NCBI RefSeq assembly: GCF_020521235.1
Contig: NZ_BLAY01000022.1
Coordinates: forward strand, 1 to 64,000
From: Microseira wollei NIES-4236
GTDB lineage: Bacteria; Cyanobacteriota; Cyanobacteriia; Cyanobacteriales; Aerosakkonemataceae
Reading direction: 5' to 3'
Length of the DNA stretch: 64,000 nt
Position 1 is the first letter of the stretch, and each line of letters starts with the position of its first letter. A model generated the notes under the pieces. It was not told the origin of the DNA. It made no database searches and saw only the letters and a program-made list of their open reading frames with translations. A program made the position numbers and the translations under genes. Positions 17,007-25,325 of the stretch are shown in pieces.

Positions 17007-18414
17007 CTAAAGTAGTACGGGAGCATGAAAGCCGCCGCGATTTATCCGGTGGATGAAATGCGACACGGCGAATTTATTCGCCGTCAAGATTTCAGAATAT
17101 TAACTTTTGTGCTTAGGGAATTGCACCAATAATAAACAATTGTACAATTAACTCAGGTCGATAAAGAGAACGCCATGATTACATATGAATTCAAAATCAG
17201 AGGAAAGATTGAGCAATACCGAAGGATAGACGAAGCCATTCGGACATGCCAATTTATCCGCAATAAAGCAATTAGATTTTGGATGGATAATCGTGGCGTT
17301 AAACTGTTTGAACTGAGCAAATTAAGTGCAGTCTTAGCGTCGGAGTTTGAATTTGCGAGCAAGCTTAACTCTCAAGCCGAGACTTGCCAGCGACAGAGAG
17401 AGCATCCTTCTCAATTAAACGGTTTTATGATAACTGTAAATCGGGAAAGCCAGGTAAAAAAGGCTATCCAAGGTTTCAAAAAAACAACCGTTCTGTTGAA
17501 TATAAAACTACGGGATGGAAGTTATCCAAAGACCGCAAACACATCGAATTCACCGACAAAAACGCTATCGGCGCTCTCAAGCTCGTTGGCAATCACGATC
17601 TACACTATTATCAAATCAACCAGATTAAGCGGGTCAGGATAATTCGGCGCAGCGATGGATACTACGTTCAATTTGCAATTGAAGCCTCGCGTAATATCGA
17701 CATAAAACCAACTGGCAAAACCATTGGTTTGGACGTTGGATTATCTGCTTTTTACACCGATTCCCAGGGAAAAAAGGTAGAGAATCCTCGTCATCTACGT
17801 AGCTCGGAGAAGGCTTTAAAGCGATTACAGCGACGAGTTTCCAGAAAGAAAAAGGGTTCTGGCAATCGTAAAAAGGCGATTAATCGATTAGGACGCAAAC
17901 ATTTAAAAGTTTCCCGCCAGCGTAAAGACTTTGCTGTTAAGACGGCATTGTGCGCGATCAAATCTAACGATTTTGTGGCGTTTGAGAAACTGCAAGTGAA
18001 GAACATGGTGAAGAATCATCATTTAGCCAAGTCCATTAGTGATGCTGCTTGGTCGCAATTCACCGAATGGTTGGAATATTTGGGCAAGGTTTATGGTCGG
18101 ATTGTGGTGGCAGTGCCGCCGCAATATACGAGCCAGGATTGCTCTAATTGTGGTCAAAAAGTGAAAAAGTCGCTGTCTGTTCGTACCCATGTTTGTCGAT
18201 GTGGATGCGTTTTAGACCGCGACTATAATTTGGCGGCAATCAATATTTTGGATAAGGCATTGAAACAAACTGGTTATCAGTTATCAAATACCGTGGGACA
18301 CACGGGAATTAACGCTTCGGGAGAGACGATCCTCTACGCAGACTTGGCAACAAGCCTGAGCAAGATCGCTCGGTGAACGAAGAATCCGCCGTCTTTTAAG
18401 CGGCGGAGTGTCAA
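17007..18414 (+). mobile_element. IS200/IS605-type element, tnpB only
   Basis: Ends are set by the host gene reconstruction and by IS200/IS605 rules: the left end follows TTAC (17003-17006) and the right end is TCAA (18411-18414), the same left target and right cleavage tetranucleotides known for IS608. Subterminal imperfect palindromes are present instead of terminal inverted repeats: ACGGCGAA/TTCGCCGT at 17065-17084 and TCCGCCG/CGGCGGA at 18385-18407. No target duplication is seen, as expected for this single-strand transposition mechanism. There is no tnpA transposase, so the element depends on a TnpA elsewhere. Length 1408 bp. Confidence 0.88.
17175..18376 (+). pseudogene. tnpB: tnpB (RNA-guided nuclease), frameshifted
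   Basis: The first frame starts at ATG 17175 (MITYEFKIRGKIEQYRRIDE) and is homologous up to FASKLNSQA at about 17376. The homologous frame then shifts: ERASFSIKRFYDNCKSGKPG continues one base off, through to 18376. A single lost base near 17376-17384 explains it. The downstream part keeps the RuvC catalytic residues: Asp in IGLDVGLSAF, Glu in FEKLQVKNM, Asp in DRDYNLAAI, and the zinc finger CSNCG...CRCGC. TnpB is an omega-RNA-guided nuclease that helps keep the element in place by cutting empty donor sites; here it should be non-functional unless frameshifting occurs. Confidence 0.88.
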
Positions 18415-19392
18415 GGCTACCAAAGGCAGTTTTTCCGATTATTGGCTGCAACAGTTATTAAAAGTTAAAGGAAACGTTCAATTTATTTTAGTTTATCCTC
18501 CCGACACTCCAATTAAGCCGATAGACGACAAGCGAATAAAAGTTATCGTCAGCCCCTACAAAGGCGAAGTCATGCAAAGGTTTACCGGCTTGCTCAACGT
18601 CACTAGCGACTACCTGATGGCTTTAGATGACGATGACTTTGTTCATCCCGACATTTTAGAATGTACAGCCGCTTATTTCCAGCGGTTTCCTGAAAGTTGG
18701 GTCTTGCGATTAAAAATAGAAAATATAGATTATAAAAATGAAGATCGCATTCAGCAAGATTGGCAGCCGATTCCCGATATTTCTCAACTAGAAATATGCA
18801 AAAAGACTCCCGAAAATCCCTTTCCTTTCCAAAGGGGAAACTACAAAGGGTTACTCGAAGTTCCCATTGCGCCTTTGGATAAAAATTTTGACATCCGTCA
18901 CGCGATCATTCCCTGGAAGCACAGGACAGATATGGAGGGGATTCATTTTGAAAATTTCACTAATCGAGTTTGGAGAAATGCCATCGTTCAACGAGCATTA
19001 GCTGAATTTTCAAAAGCGATGCGAATAGTGGGTGCTTTAACTTGGGTTCCTTTATGGAATTTGGATAGATCTTTAGGCTTATTCGTGCAAGCTACGTCTT
19101 TTGAGAAAAACAAAATTATCGGACACGCGATGCCAAAACCCGAACAAGTCAGATACATTACCAGAGACGCCTCGTTAAAAGAAGCCCGAATTCATTTAAC
19201 CGCAGATTCGCTGTTAGTTAAAACTTATCCCCAGTTTGGCTATCTGTGGAATCTGTTCTTTTGGGAATTGTACGCTATTCCCAAGGTAATCGGTAAATCC
19301 GTCAAGCAAAAGCTCGTAAAAAGGGTTTAAAAACTAGGGTTAGATGCCCGATTTCCCTCAAGGGCGGTACAAGAAGCCAGATGCTGCCTTTG

Positions 19393-19497
19393 ATATCTTG
19401 TCCGGCATAATCACCCACAATCAAAACTCACAGCGTCAGAGCGTCCTGAGCGTCAGAGCGTCAGTCCTAACTATGGGTACTTAAACTGACATGATAT
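19393..19497. mobile_element. Small inverted-repeat element, TATCATGTCCG family (imperfect copy)
   Basis: Bounded by ATATCTTGTCCG (19393-19404) and CTGACATGATAT (19486-19497). The inside contains CAGCGTCAGAGCGTC-type short repeats and CCTAACTATGGGT, whose reverse complement appears inside the copy at 63148-63251. No coding capacity. It lies between the broken GT gene and the nuclease/FtsK operon. Confidence 0.6.
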
Positions 19498-19604
19498 GAG
19501 ACGGGGGCGCGATATGCCAAGGGCTAGCGAAGCTCTCGCCTCCAGCACCCTGCGCTAATGCACAATTTCAATTATGATTAAAATTCAAGCTTGAGTACAG
19601 GGAA

Positions 19605-20438
19605 ATGCAAACAAACGAGCTAAAGTTTTTATTAAAGTTGCTGGGTTGCCCGAATTACCGCTCATCCCTTACCGCCAGCGGTTTTAAAGATTTCAAAGGC
19701 AAGGACAAAATTTGTCAAGCATTGAGCGCGAGCGAACTGGTAGACTACTCCCGCGAGATTGCCTCGGTCAAGATTTTACCGCCCGGTAGCGCCCTGCTGC
19801 AACTGGATGCCTCCCAACTGCCGATTTCAGCCACAGAACTGAAGGTGTTGCAGAAAATAGGCAAAACAGAGGAAAAAATCAAACCCAGCGAGATCGGAAA
19901 ATTAGCGAAAACAGCCGCCAATCGCGACAATATCTTAGAAAATCTGGCTCAGCGTGGCTTAATCGAAGTCGAGAATCAGCGCAAAAGGCAGAACGCCGAA
20001 GTATGGCTAACTGAGCGCGGACTAGAGTATCTCAGGGATGAATATACCGCCACAGGCAAGAATCCTACGCTCAGCTTGGATCTGCTGACAAATTACCTGG
20101 GATTTTTACGCAAATCCTTGCGCGCCCAACCCGATGTTCTCCCAACAGCGCCTACGATCGCTGACTTAAAACCCAGTGATGAAGAAATATTACAGATCGT
20201 GCGGAATTTAGACCGAGAAGCTGGTACAGAGAATTACCTACCCATCTACTACCTGCGACAGAAGTTACAACCGCCATTATTGAGGGAAGAATTAGATCAA
20301 GCGCTGTATCGCTTGCAACGGAATGACCAGATTGAATTGAGTTCGTTAGTAGATCCGACGCCTTATACAGGGGAACAAATTGACGCCGGGATTCCTCAAG
20401 ATGTAGGAGGGGCGCTATTTTTTATTGTCGTGAACTAG
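19605..20438 (+). CDS. Two-winged-helix protein, first gene of the nuclease/FtsK operon
   Basis: A 277-aa soluble protein that I cannot assign to a named family. Residues about 75-147 look like a winged helix (ATELKVLQKI, then KPSEIGKLAKTAANRDNIL, then LAQRGLIEVENQRKRQNAEVWLTERGLEYL, with the wing and a MarR-like ending). A second winged-helix-like unit occupies about 190-277 (EEILQIVRNLDREAG, YLPIYYLRQKLQPPLLREEL, ALYRLQRNDQIELSSL, ending GIPQDVGGALFFIVV). It precedes the ATPase gene by 22 bp. In such a context it may bind DNA or act as an adaptor loading the ATPase and the nuclease-translocase. Start at ATG 19605 after AGGGAA. Confidence 0.8.
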   Translation: MQTNELKFLLKLLGCPNYRSSLTASGFKDFKGKDKICQALSASELVDYSREIASVKILPPGSALLQLDASQLPISATELKVLQKIGKTEEKIKPSEIGKLAKTAANRDNILENLAQRGLIEVENQRKRQNAEVWLTERGLEYLRDEYTATGKNPTLSLDLLTNYLGFLRKSLRAQPDVLPTAPTIADLKPSDEEILQIVRNLDREAGTENYLPIYYLRQKLQPPLLREELDQALYRLQRNDQIELSSLVDPTPYTGEQIDAGIPQDVGGALFFIVVN

Positions 20439-20460
20439 AAAATTTTTCAGTAGCTCAATC

Positions 20461-22446
20461 ATGACATCCATCGACGATATCATCAAACGCGAGGTTAACC
20501 CGTTTGACCCGACAACGTTTAAGCAAGGACACTTTTGGCTGGATAAACAAGACGCAGCGCTTACAGTTGACTCGATTCATGCTGAAGCGATCGCAGAAAT
20601 TGAATCCGTCCTGGACCTAGTTATTAAAGACCACTCTAGCCGCACCGTGATGCTTGCGGGTGATTCAGGTTCGGGCAAAAGTTATTTATTAGGTCGGATT
20701 AAACGCACTCTCAACCCTAAAGCTTTTTTCGCTTATATTAGTCCTTGGCCCGATAGCGATGGGATCTGGCGTCACATTTTACGCTATACCGTCGATAGCT
20801 TAATGTACGTGAGTGAGGGTGAAGAAGAATCTCAGTTAATGCTTTGGCTGAAGGGTCTATCTGCTTTCACAAAACGCAGCTTAAAACAGCGAATTTTTGA
20901 TGATAGTGTCTGGACTTTATTACAAAGCGATCGCCAAAAATTCATCAAGCACCTCAAAGACACTTATAAACAAGCTGGTATCTACAACGCGGATAATTTT
21001 TTTGGAGTGCTGCACGACCTCACCAATCCAGAATTATATCCCCTAGCCTGCGAGTGGTTGCGAGGTGAGGATTTAAGCGATGAATCTTTGCAAGCCTTAA
21101 AAGTGAGACGATCGATTGAAACTGAAGAAGCGGCTTGCGAGATTTTATCAAATTTTGGCAGAATTTCTACCTCAACCCAACCGATTGTCTTGTGTTTCGA
21201 TCAATTAGAAGCGATCGCTCGCTTACCAGACGGATCTCTCGACCTACAAGCATTGTTCAGCGTCAACTCCAAAATTCAAAATGAGAAGTGGAAAAACTTT
21301 TTGATAATTATTAGTATCACCACCGATAATTGGAAGCAAAATGTCAATCGCATCCACCAGTCTGACAAAGCTGGCATCTACAAAGGTATTGGTTTAAAAC
21401 GTATCAACTTAGACCAAGCTGAAGCTTTATGGCAGTTTCGTCTCTATCCACTCCACAGCCAAGCCAACCCCAAGCCAGACACAAAAATTTTCCCCTTAAC
21501 CAGGCAAGCTTTAGAAGAAAAATTTCCCGGTGGTAAAACTGACCCCCGTAACACACTCGCTCTGGGACGCCAGCTATTTCAAGCATACAAAAAAATTGTA
21601 GAGCCGATTATCATAATAGATCCAGAAACAGAGTTATTAGCCGCATTAAAATTATTGTGGCAGGATGAATATAAAAAAGTTCAATCCAGCATTACCAAAA
21701 TTGATCTATATCCTTCGCAATTAATTGGGATGTTGGTAGAAGTTTTAACAGCACAAGTTAAAGAAATTAAAACTAAACTTTTAACAGGTCACTTTGCCGG
21801 TTATTCAGTGACTTATCAAAATCCGAAACAACCGGGAACGGTAGGAATAGTTTGGACAGAAGACTCCAACATGAAAAGTTTTTTCAATGCCATGAATGCT
21901 TGCCAAAAAGCAATTGATAATAATCTCTGTCAAAATCTACACCTAATTAGGGCTGCAAGTGTAGGAGATAAAAAACTTGCAGGAAACAAAATTTATCGAC
22001 AAATTTTCACAGGTTCTCCCCATCGTCACATCCAGCCAAATCTTGATTCGGTTCATTATTTGGCTGTGTACCAAAATTTAGTCAATGCGTCTCTCGCCAA
22101 TGAATTGGTAGTAGCAGGCAAAACTATTAATCGTAAGGAATTAGACTCTTTAATTTGCCAGACAGAGATTTTTAAAGGTTGCAATCTATTGCAAGAATTG
22201 GGTATTGTTGAATTCAGCAAGATTAAAGAGCCAGATATGTTGTCTGTTAAGGAGTTCTTGTTGAATTTAATCGTCACCCAGGGAATGATGGGATTACCCA
22301 AGTTGATTAAAGAAGCTTGCGAGTTGGAGCAAGTGAATGAAACCCTAGTTGAAAAGCTGGTTCATCAGTTATGCGTAGAACGAAAAATTAGAATTGTTAA
22401 TCCCAAAGAAAAGCGGGAAGAACAATTAGTATGTTGGATACCATAA
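20461..22446 (+). CDS. P-loop ATPase, second gene of the nuclease/FtsK operon
   Basis: A 661-aa ATPase. Walker A is GDSGSGKS at residues 67-74 within VMLAGDSGSGKSYLLGRI; Walker B is IVLCFDQLE at 242-250. The region between (ACEWLRGEDLSDESLQAL, then KVRRSIETEEAACEIL) reminds me of the BrxD/DUF2791-type ATPases of BREX systems, which share a WLRGE-like segment, but I cannot confirm a relationship. The C-terminal third (about 470-661) is helical and ends with a winged-helix-like VEKLVHQLCVERKIRIVN. No membrane segments. It lies 22 bp after the winged-helix gene and 8 bp before the fusion nuclease gene, so translation is probably coupled. Confidence 0.85.
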   Translation: MTSIDDIIKREVNPFDPTTFKQGHFWLDKQDAALTVDSIHAEAIAEIESVLDLVIKDHSSRTVMLAGDSGSGKSYLLGRIKRTLNPKAFFAYISPWPDSDGIWRHILRYTVDSLMYVSEGEEESQLMLWLKGLSAFTKRSLKQRIFDDSVWTLLQSDRQKFIKHLKDTYKQAGIYNADNFFGVLHDLTNPELYPLACEWLRGEDLSDESLQALKVRRSIETEEAACEILSNFGRISTSTQPIVLCFDQLEAIARLPDGSLDLQALFSVNSKIQNEKWKNFLIIISITTDNWKQNVNRIHQSDKAGIYKGIGLKRINLDQAEALWQFRLYPLHSQANPKPDTKIFPLTRQALEEKFPGGKTDPRNTLALGRQLFQAYKKIVEPIIIIDPETELLAALKLLWQDEYKKVQSSITKIDLYPSQLIGMLVEVLTAQVKEIKTKLLTGHFAGYSVTYQNPKQPGTVGIVWTEDSNMKSFFNAMNACQKAIDNNLCQNLHLIRAASVGDKKLAGNKIYRQIFTGSPHRHIQPNLDSVHYLAVYQNLVNASLANELVVAGKTINRKELDSLICQTEIFKGCNLLQELGIVEFSKIKEPDMLSVKEFLLNLIVTQGMMGLPKLIKEACELEQVNETLVEKLVHQLCVERKIRIVNPKEKREEQLVCWIP

Positions 22447-22454
22447 ATTAATTT

Positions 22455-25160
22455 ATGCAATACTTGACCAAAAATGCTGAAATTAAAGAAGTTATTGCTA
22501 AATTAGCAACTGCTAAAACTTTGTGGTTAGATACAGAAACCGCTCATTGGAATACTCCTGAGCCTAAAATATCTTTGATTCAGGCGTTAGCAGAACCGGA
22601 GGATTTGACAGGCGATTGCGCCTACATTATAGACGTATTAAATAAACCGGATTTGGTGGAAGAATTTATTAGCCAAGTCATGGAAAATCCTGAAATAGAA
22701 AAAGTATTTCATAATGCAAAATACGATTTAAAGTTTCTGGGTAAAGAGCGGGCGAAAAACGTAACCTGTACTTATAAAATAGCTAGAAAAAGAAAGCGCG
22801 ATCGCTTACAAGTTCCCAACTTACAACTCAAAACTTTAGCCGAACATCTTTGCCACTTCTCTAACGTAGATAAAGCAGAACAAGGAAGCGATTGGGGGCA
22901 ACGTCCTCTCACTCCCAAACAGCTTCAGTATGCCAAAATGGATGTGGTTTATCTGGCTCAAGTGCATCGCCGTTTATTAGAAATAATTGACATCGATCGA
23001 GCTAATAATATTTTTAATATGCCAAAGAATGGAAACAATCATTTTACCCCTACCCCTACTAAAGTCAGAGTTGCTTTTGAATGTCCTCGGCTATTTTATT
23101 TGCATCAACACTTTGGCGGCAATACTCTATTCTTACCAAAGGATGCTACGACGGGAATTGGTAAAGCCTTTCATCAGTTAGCAGATAAATTCGTGAATTT
23201 AGCTCAAAGATCGCCTGAATTTAAAACTTTGTTTGAGCCAGCAGCAGAACATATAAAGGTAGAAGAAATAGCATGGCAAATGCAACAGCTATTTTACCGA
23301 ATGGCTTTTTATCCTTATCTAAATCAACAAGATCAAAGTCTTGCTCCAGCACTGTTGCAAATCTGGCAAGGATTAAAAGGAATCATCCGCCGCTGGGCAG
23401 AATTACTGGTAGTAAATCGACGCTATTGCAGCGGCGAAACTGTTATTAGTAAAACCTTTGTCACTCAGTCACGTAAACTAGAACATTACTTTAATTTACC
23501 TGATGGCACGCAGCAGCGAGTTGCAGGAGAATTTGATTGCTTAATCTATAATTGTGAACTCGAACGCCTTTGTGTCGTGGAATTCAAAACTTATCAACCA
23601 GAAGATACAGCCGCACAATTAGCTCAAGTTTCCCTCTACAGCTATATGCTGAAGGAAAAGCAAAATGTGCCAGTTGACTCGGCGGTTTACTGCGTCTTGC
23701 CAGAATTTAAAGAATACTACTATTCCTGGGAAGAATTAGAAAACACAGTACACAGTTTAATTCCCCATAAATTGCAACAAATGCGCCAATGGTTAACCTG
23801 GGAATCTGGGCAACCAAATCCACCACCAGCAACCATTCAATCCGAGCTTTGTCTAATTTGTCCGCAGCAGGAAAAGTGTCAAACATTTTTTGATGTTGCT
23901 GATGGGAACGATCGGGAGGCAGAGCCTCCCATAACTCGTTCCCAGGTTGAACCTGGGAACGAGAATCTAGAGGCAGAGCCTCTAGTCCAAGCCACTACAG
24001 ATGCAGATAAAATCGGTCAAGAATTAGTTCGGGAGGCAGAGCCTCCCATAACTCGTTCCCAGGTTGAACCTGGGAACGAGAATCTAGAGGCGGAGCCTCT
24101 AGTCCAAGCCACTACAGATGCAGATAAAATCGGTCAAGAATTAGTTTCCACCCTTGATTCTTTTAGCATTAAAGTTGATTACCTGGGTGCAGTTGTCGCG
24201 CCTGCATTTATCCGGGTGAAGCTCAAACCTCATCCTGGGGTAAAAGTTGTTTCTCTGTTAAATAGATCGGCAGATTTACAGGTGCAACTGGGGTTAGCAC
24301 AACCGCCGATGATTGCACCTCAAGCTGGTTATGTCAGCGTCGATTTACCCCGCCCAAATCACCAAATTGCTAAAGTTGAAGATTATATTAAACGTCAAAG
24401 ATTACCCCCAACTGCACCTGTAAAAATTGCCATAGGGGTGAATTTGGATGGGAAATTGGTAGAAGCAGATTTATCCGATGCGAATACCTGTCACTTTTTG
24501 GTGGGGGGTACGACGGGTAGCGGCAAGAGTGAATTTTTGCGAAGTCTTCTGCTTTCGCTTTTGTATCGCCACTCCCCTACCCAGCTAAAAATTGCTTTGG
24601 TAGATCCCAAGCGGGTGACATTTCCAGAATTTGAGCAGATCCCCTGGTTGTATGCGCCTGTGGTGAAAGATGGGGAAAGCGCGCAAGCACTGATGACCGA
24701 TCTAGTCGCGGAAATGGAATCGCGATACTATCAGTTTGAGACGGCTGGGTGTGCTGATATCGGCGCTTACAACCAAAAAGCTGCCAAATCCTTACCCCGC
24801 ATTGTTTGTATCTTTGATGAGTATGCCGATTTTATGGCAGAAAAAGAAATTCGCAATGCGCTAGAATCGAGCATTAAACGGTTGGGTGCGATGGCACGAG
24901 CAGCTGGCATTCACCTGATCGTTGCTACCCAACGTCCAGAAGCTAAGGTTGTGACTCCTTTGATCCGTTCCAACTTACCGGGGAGGGTTGCACTCCGGAC
25001 CGCCAGTGAGGCAGATTCGACTATTGTGTTAGGGGGGAATCAAAAAGCAGCTGCCTACTTGCTGGGTAAAGGCGATTTGCTCTACCAGCTGGGATCTCAG
25101 TTGCACAGGTTGCAAAGCTTATTAGCTACAACTATTCAGTTGTCGAAAAGCGAGCGCTAG
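22455..25160 (+). CDS. DEDDy exonuclease / Cas4-like nuclease / FtsK-type translocase fusion, 901 aa
   Basis: Three enzymes in one chain. (1) Residues 1-185: RNase D-like DEDDy 3'-5' exonuclease, with LWLDTETAHW (D26, E28), HNAKYDLKFLG (D91) and YAKMDVVYL (Y159, D163). (2) About 200-480: PD-(D/E)XK nuclease of Cas4/AddB kind, AGEFDCLIYN (D361) and VVEFKTY (E376, K378), with four cysteines placed for an Fe-S cluster (C210 in ECPRLFY; C466, C469, C475 in LCLICPQQEKC). (3) About 565-901: FtsK/SpoIIIE motor without the gamma domain or membrane anchor, Walker A GGTTGSGKS 684-692 and Walker B IVCIFDEY 783-790, then ATQRPEAKVVTPLIRSNLPGR. A 39-aa in-frame tandem repeat (487-564) links parts 2 and 3. 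I know no described protein with this order; DNA end-processing coupled to translocation is inferred. Confidence 0.9.
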   Translation: MQYLTKNAEIKEVIAKLATAKTLWLDTETAHWNTPEPKISLIQALAEPEDLTGDCAYIIDVLNKPDLVEEFISQVMENPEIEKVFHNAKYDLKFLGKERAKNVTCTYKIARKRKRDRLQVPNLQLKTLAEHLCHFSNVDKAEQGSDWGQRPLTPKQLQYAKMDVVYLAQVHRRLLEIIDIDRANNIFNMPKNGNNHFTPTPTKVRVAFECPRLFYLHQHFGGNTLFLPKDATTGIGKAFHQLADKFVNLAQRSPEFKTLFEPAAEHIKVEEIAWQMQQLFYRMAFYPYLNQQDQSLAPALLQIWQGLKGIIRRWAELLVVNRRYCSGETVISKTFVTQSRKLEHYFNLPDGTQQRVAGEFDCLIYNCELERLCVVEFKTYQPEDTAAQLAQVSLYSYMLKEKQNVPVDSAVYCVLPEFKEYYYSWEELENTVHSLIPHKLQQMRQWLTWESGQPNPPPATIQSELCLICPQQEKCQTFFDVADGNDREAEPPITRSQVEPGNENLEAEPLVQATTDADKIGQELVREAEPPITRSQVEPGNENLEAEPLVQATTDADKIGQELVSTLDSFSIKVDYLGAVVAPAFIRVKLKPHPGVKVVSLLNRSADLQVQLGLAQPPMIAPQAGYVSVDLPRPNHQIAKVEDYIKRQRLPPTAPVKIAIGVNLDGKLVEADLSDANTCHFLVGGTTGSGKSEFLRSLLLSLLYRHSPTQLKIALVDPKRVTFPEFEQIPWLYAPVVKDGESAQALMTDLVAEMESRYYQFETAGCADIGAYNQKAAKSLPRIVCIFDEYADFMAEKEIRNALESSIKRLGAMARAAGIHLIVATQRPEAKVVTPLIRSNLPGRVALRTASEADSTIVLGGNQKAAAYLLGKGDLLYQLGSQLHRLQSLLATTIQLSKSER
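23913..24146. repeat. 117-bp tandem direct repeat of palindromic DNA inside a coding region
   Basis: Two copies, 23913-24029 and 24030-24146, differ at only one or two bases. Each contains three palindromes: GGGAGGCAGAGCCTCCC, CGTTCCCAGGTTGAACCTGGGAACG-type (arms CGTTCCCAGGTT/AACCTGGGAACG), and CTAGAGGC(A/G)GAGCCTCTAG. The same palindrome kind is intergenic at 51850-51895. As 117 is divisible by three the frame is kept, coding for the linker REAEPPITRSQVEPG... twice. Confidence 0.95.
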
Positions 25161-25325
25161 CTGGTCAAAAAAGCCATCGGCTGTTAATTTTTTCAACTCA
25201 ACCTCAACCTTAAGCTAAAAATTGCACTCTTTTCCCTTGTTGCTGAAACATATTCTAGATCTACCCCAGACACCCAGCTTTCCCAATACCTTCCCCGGCG
25301 TCATTATTGAAAAGGACTCTAACCA

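Larger units (their letters stand above)
16972..19330 (+). pseudogene. GT2-like glycosyltransferase gene interrupted by an IS element
   Basis: The gene starts at ATG 16972 (MNDQPIFLSIV) and resumes at 18415 with TATKGSFSDYWLQQLLKVKG. Joining base 17006 to base 18415 restores one frame of 316 codons ending at 19330: LSIVTATKGSFSDYW is just the usual GT2 start (strand, then T-T/Y-). The downstream part has LMALDDDDFVHPDILECTA (metal-binding acidic motif) and a basic C-terminus. The interruption is the element at 17007-18414. As it stands only the C-terminal portion from an internal ATG (18572) could be made, lacking the nucleotide-binding start, so the gene is presumably inactive unless the element excises. 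Confidence 0.88.

Noticed and set aside
19393-19497. GCGTCAGAGCGTC repeats as a plasmid-like iteron set for the ParA locus
   Set aside because: The repeats lie inside a small inverted-repeat element also found at 63148, far from parA, and no replication gene is present.
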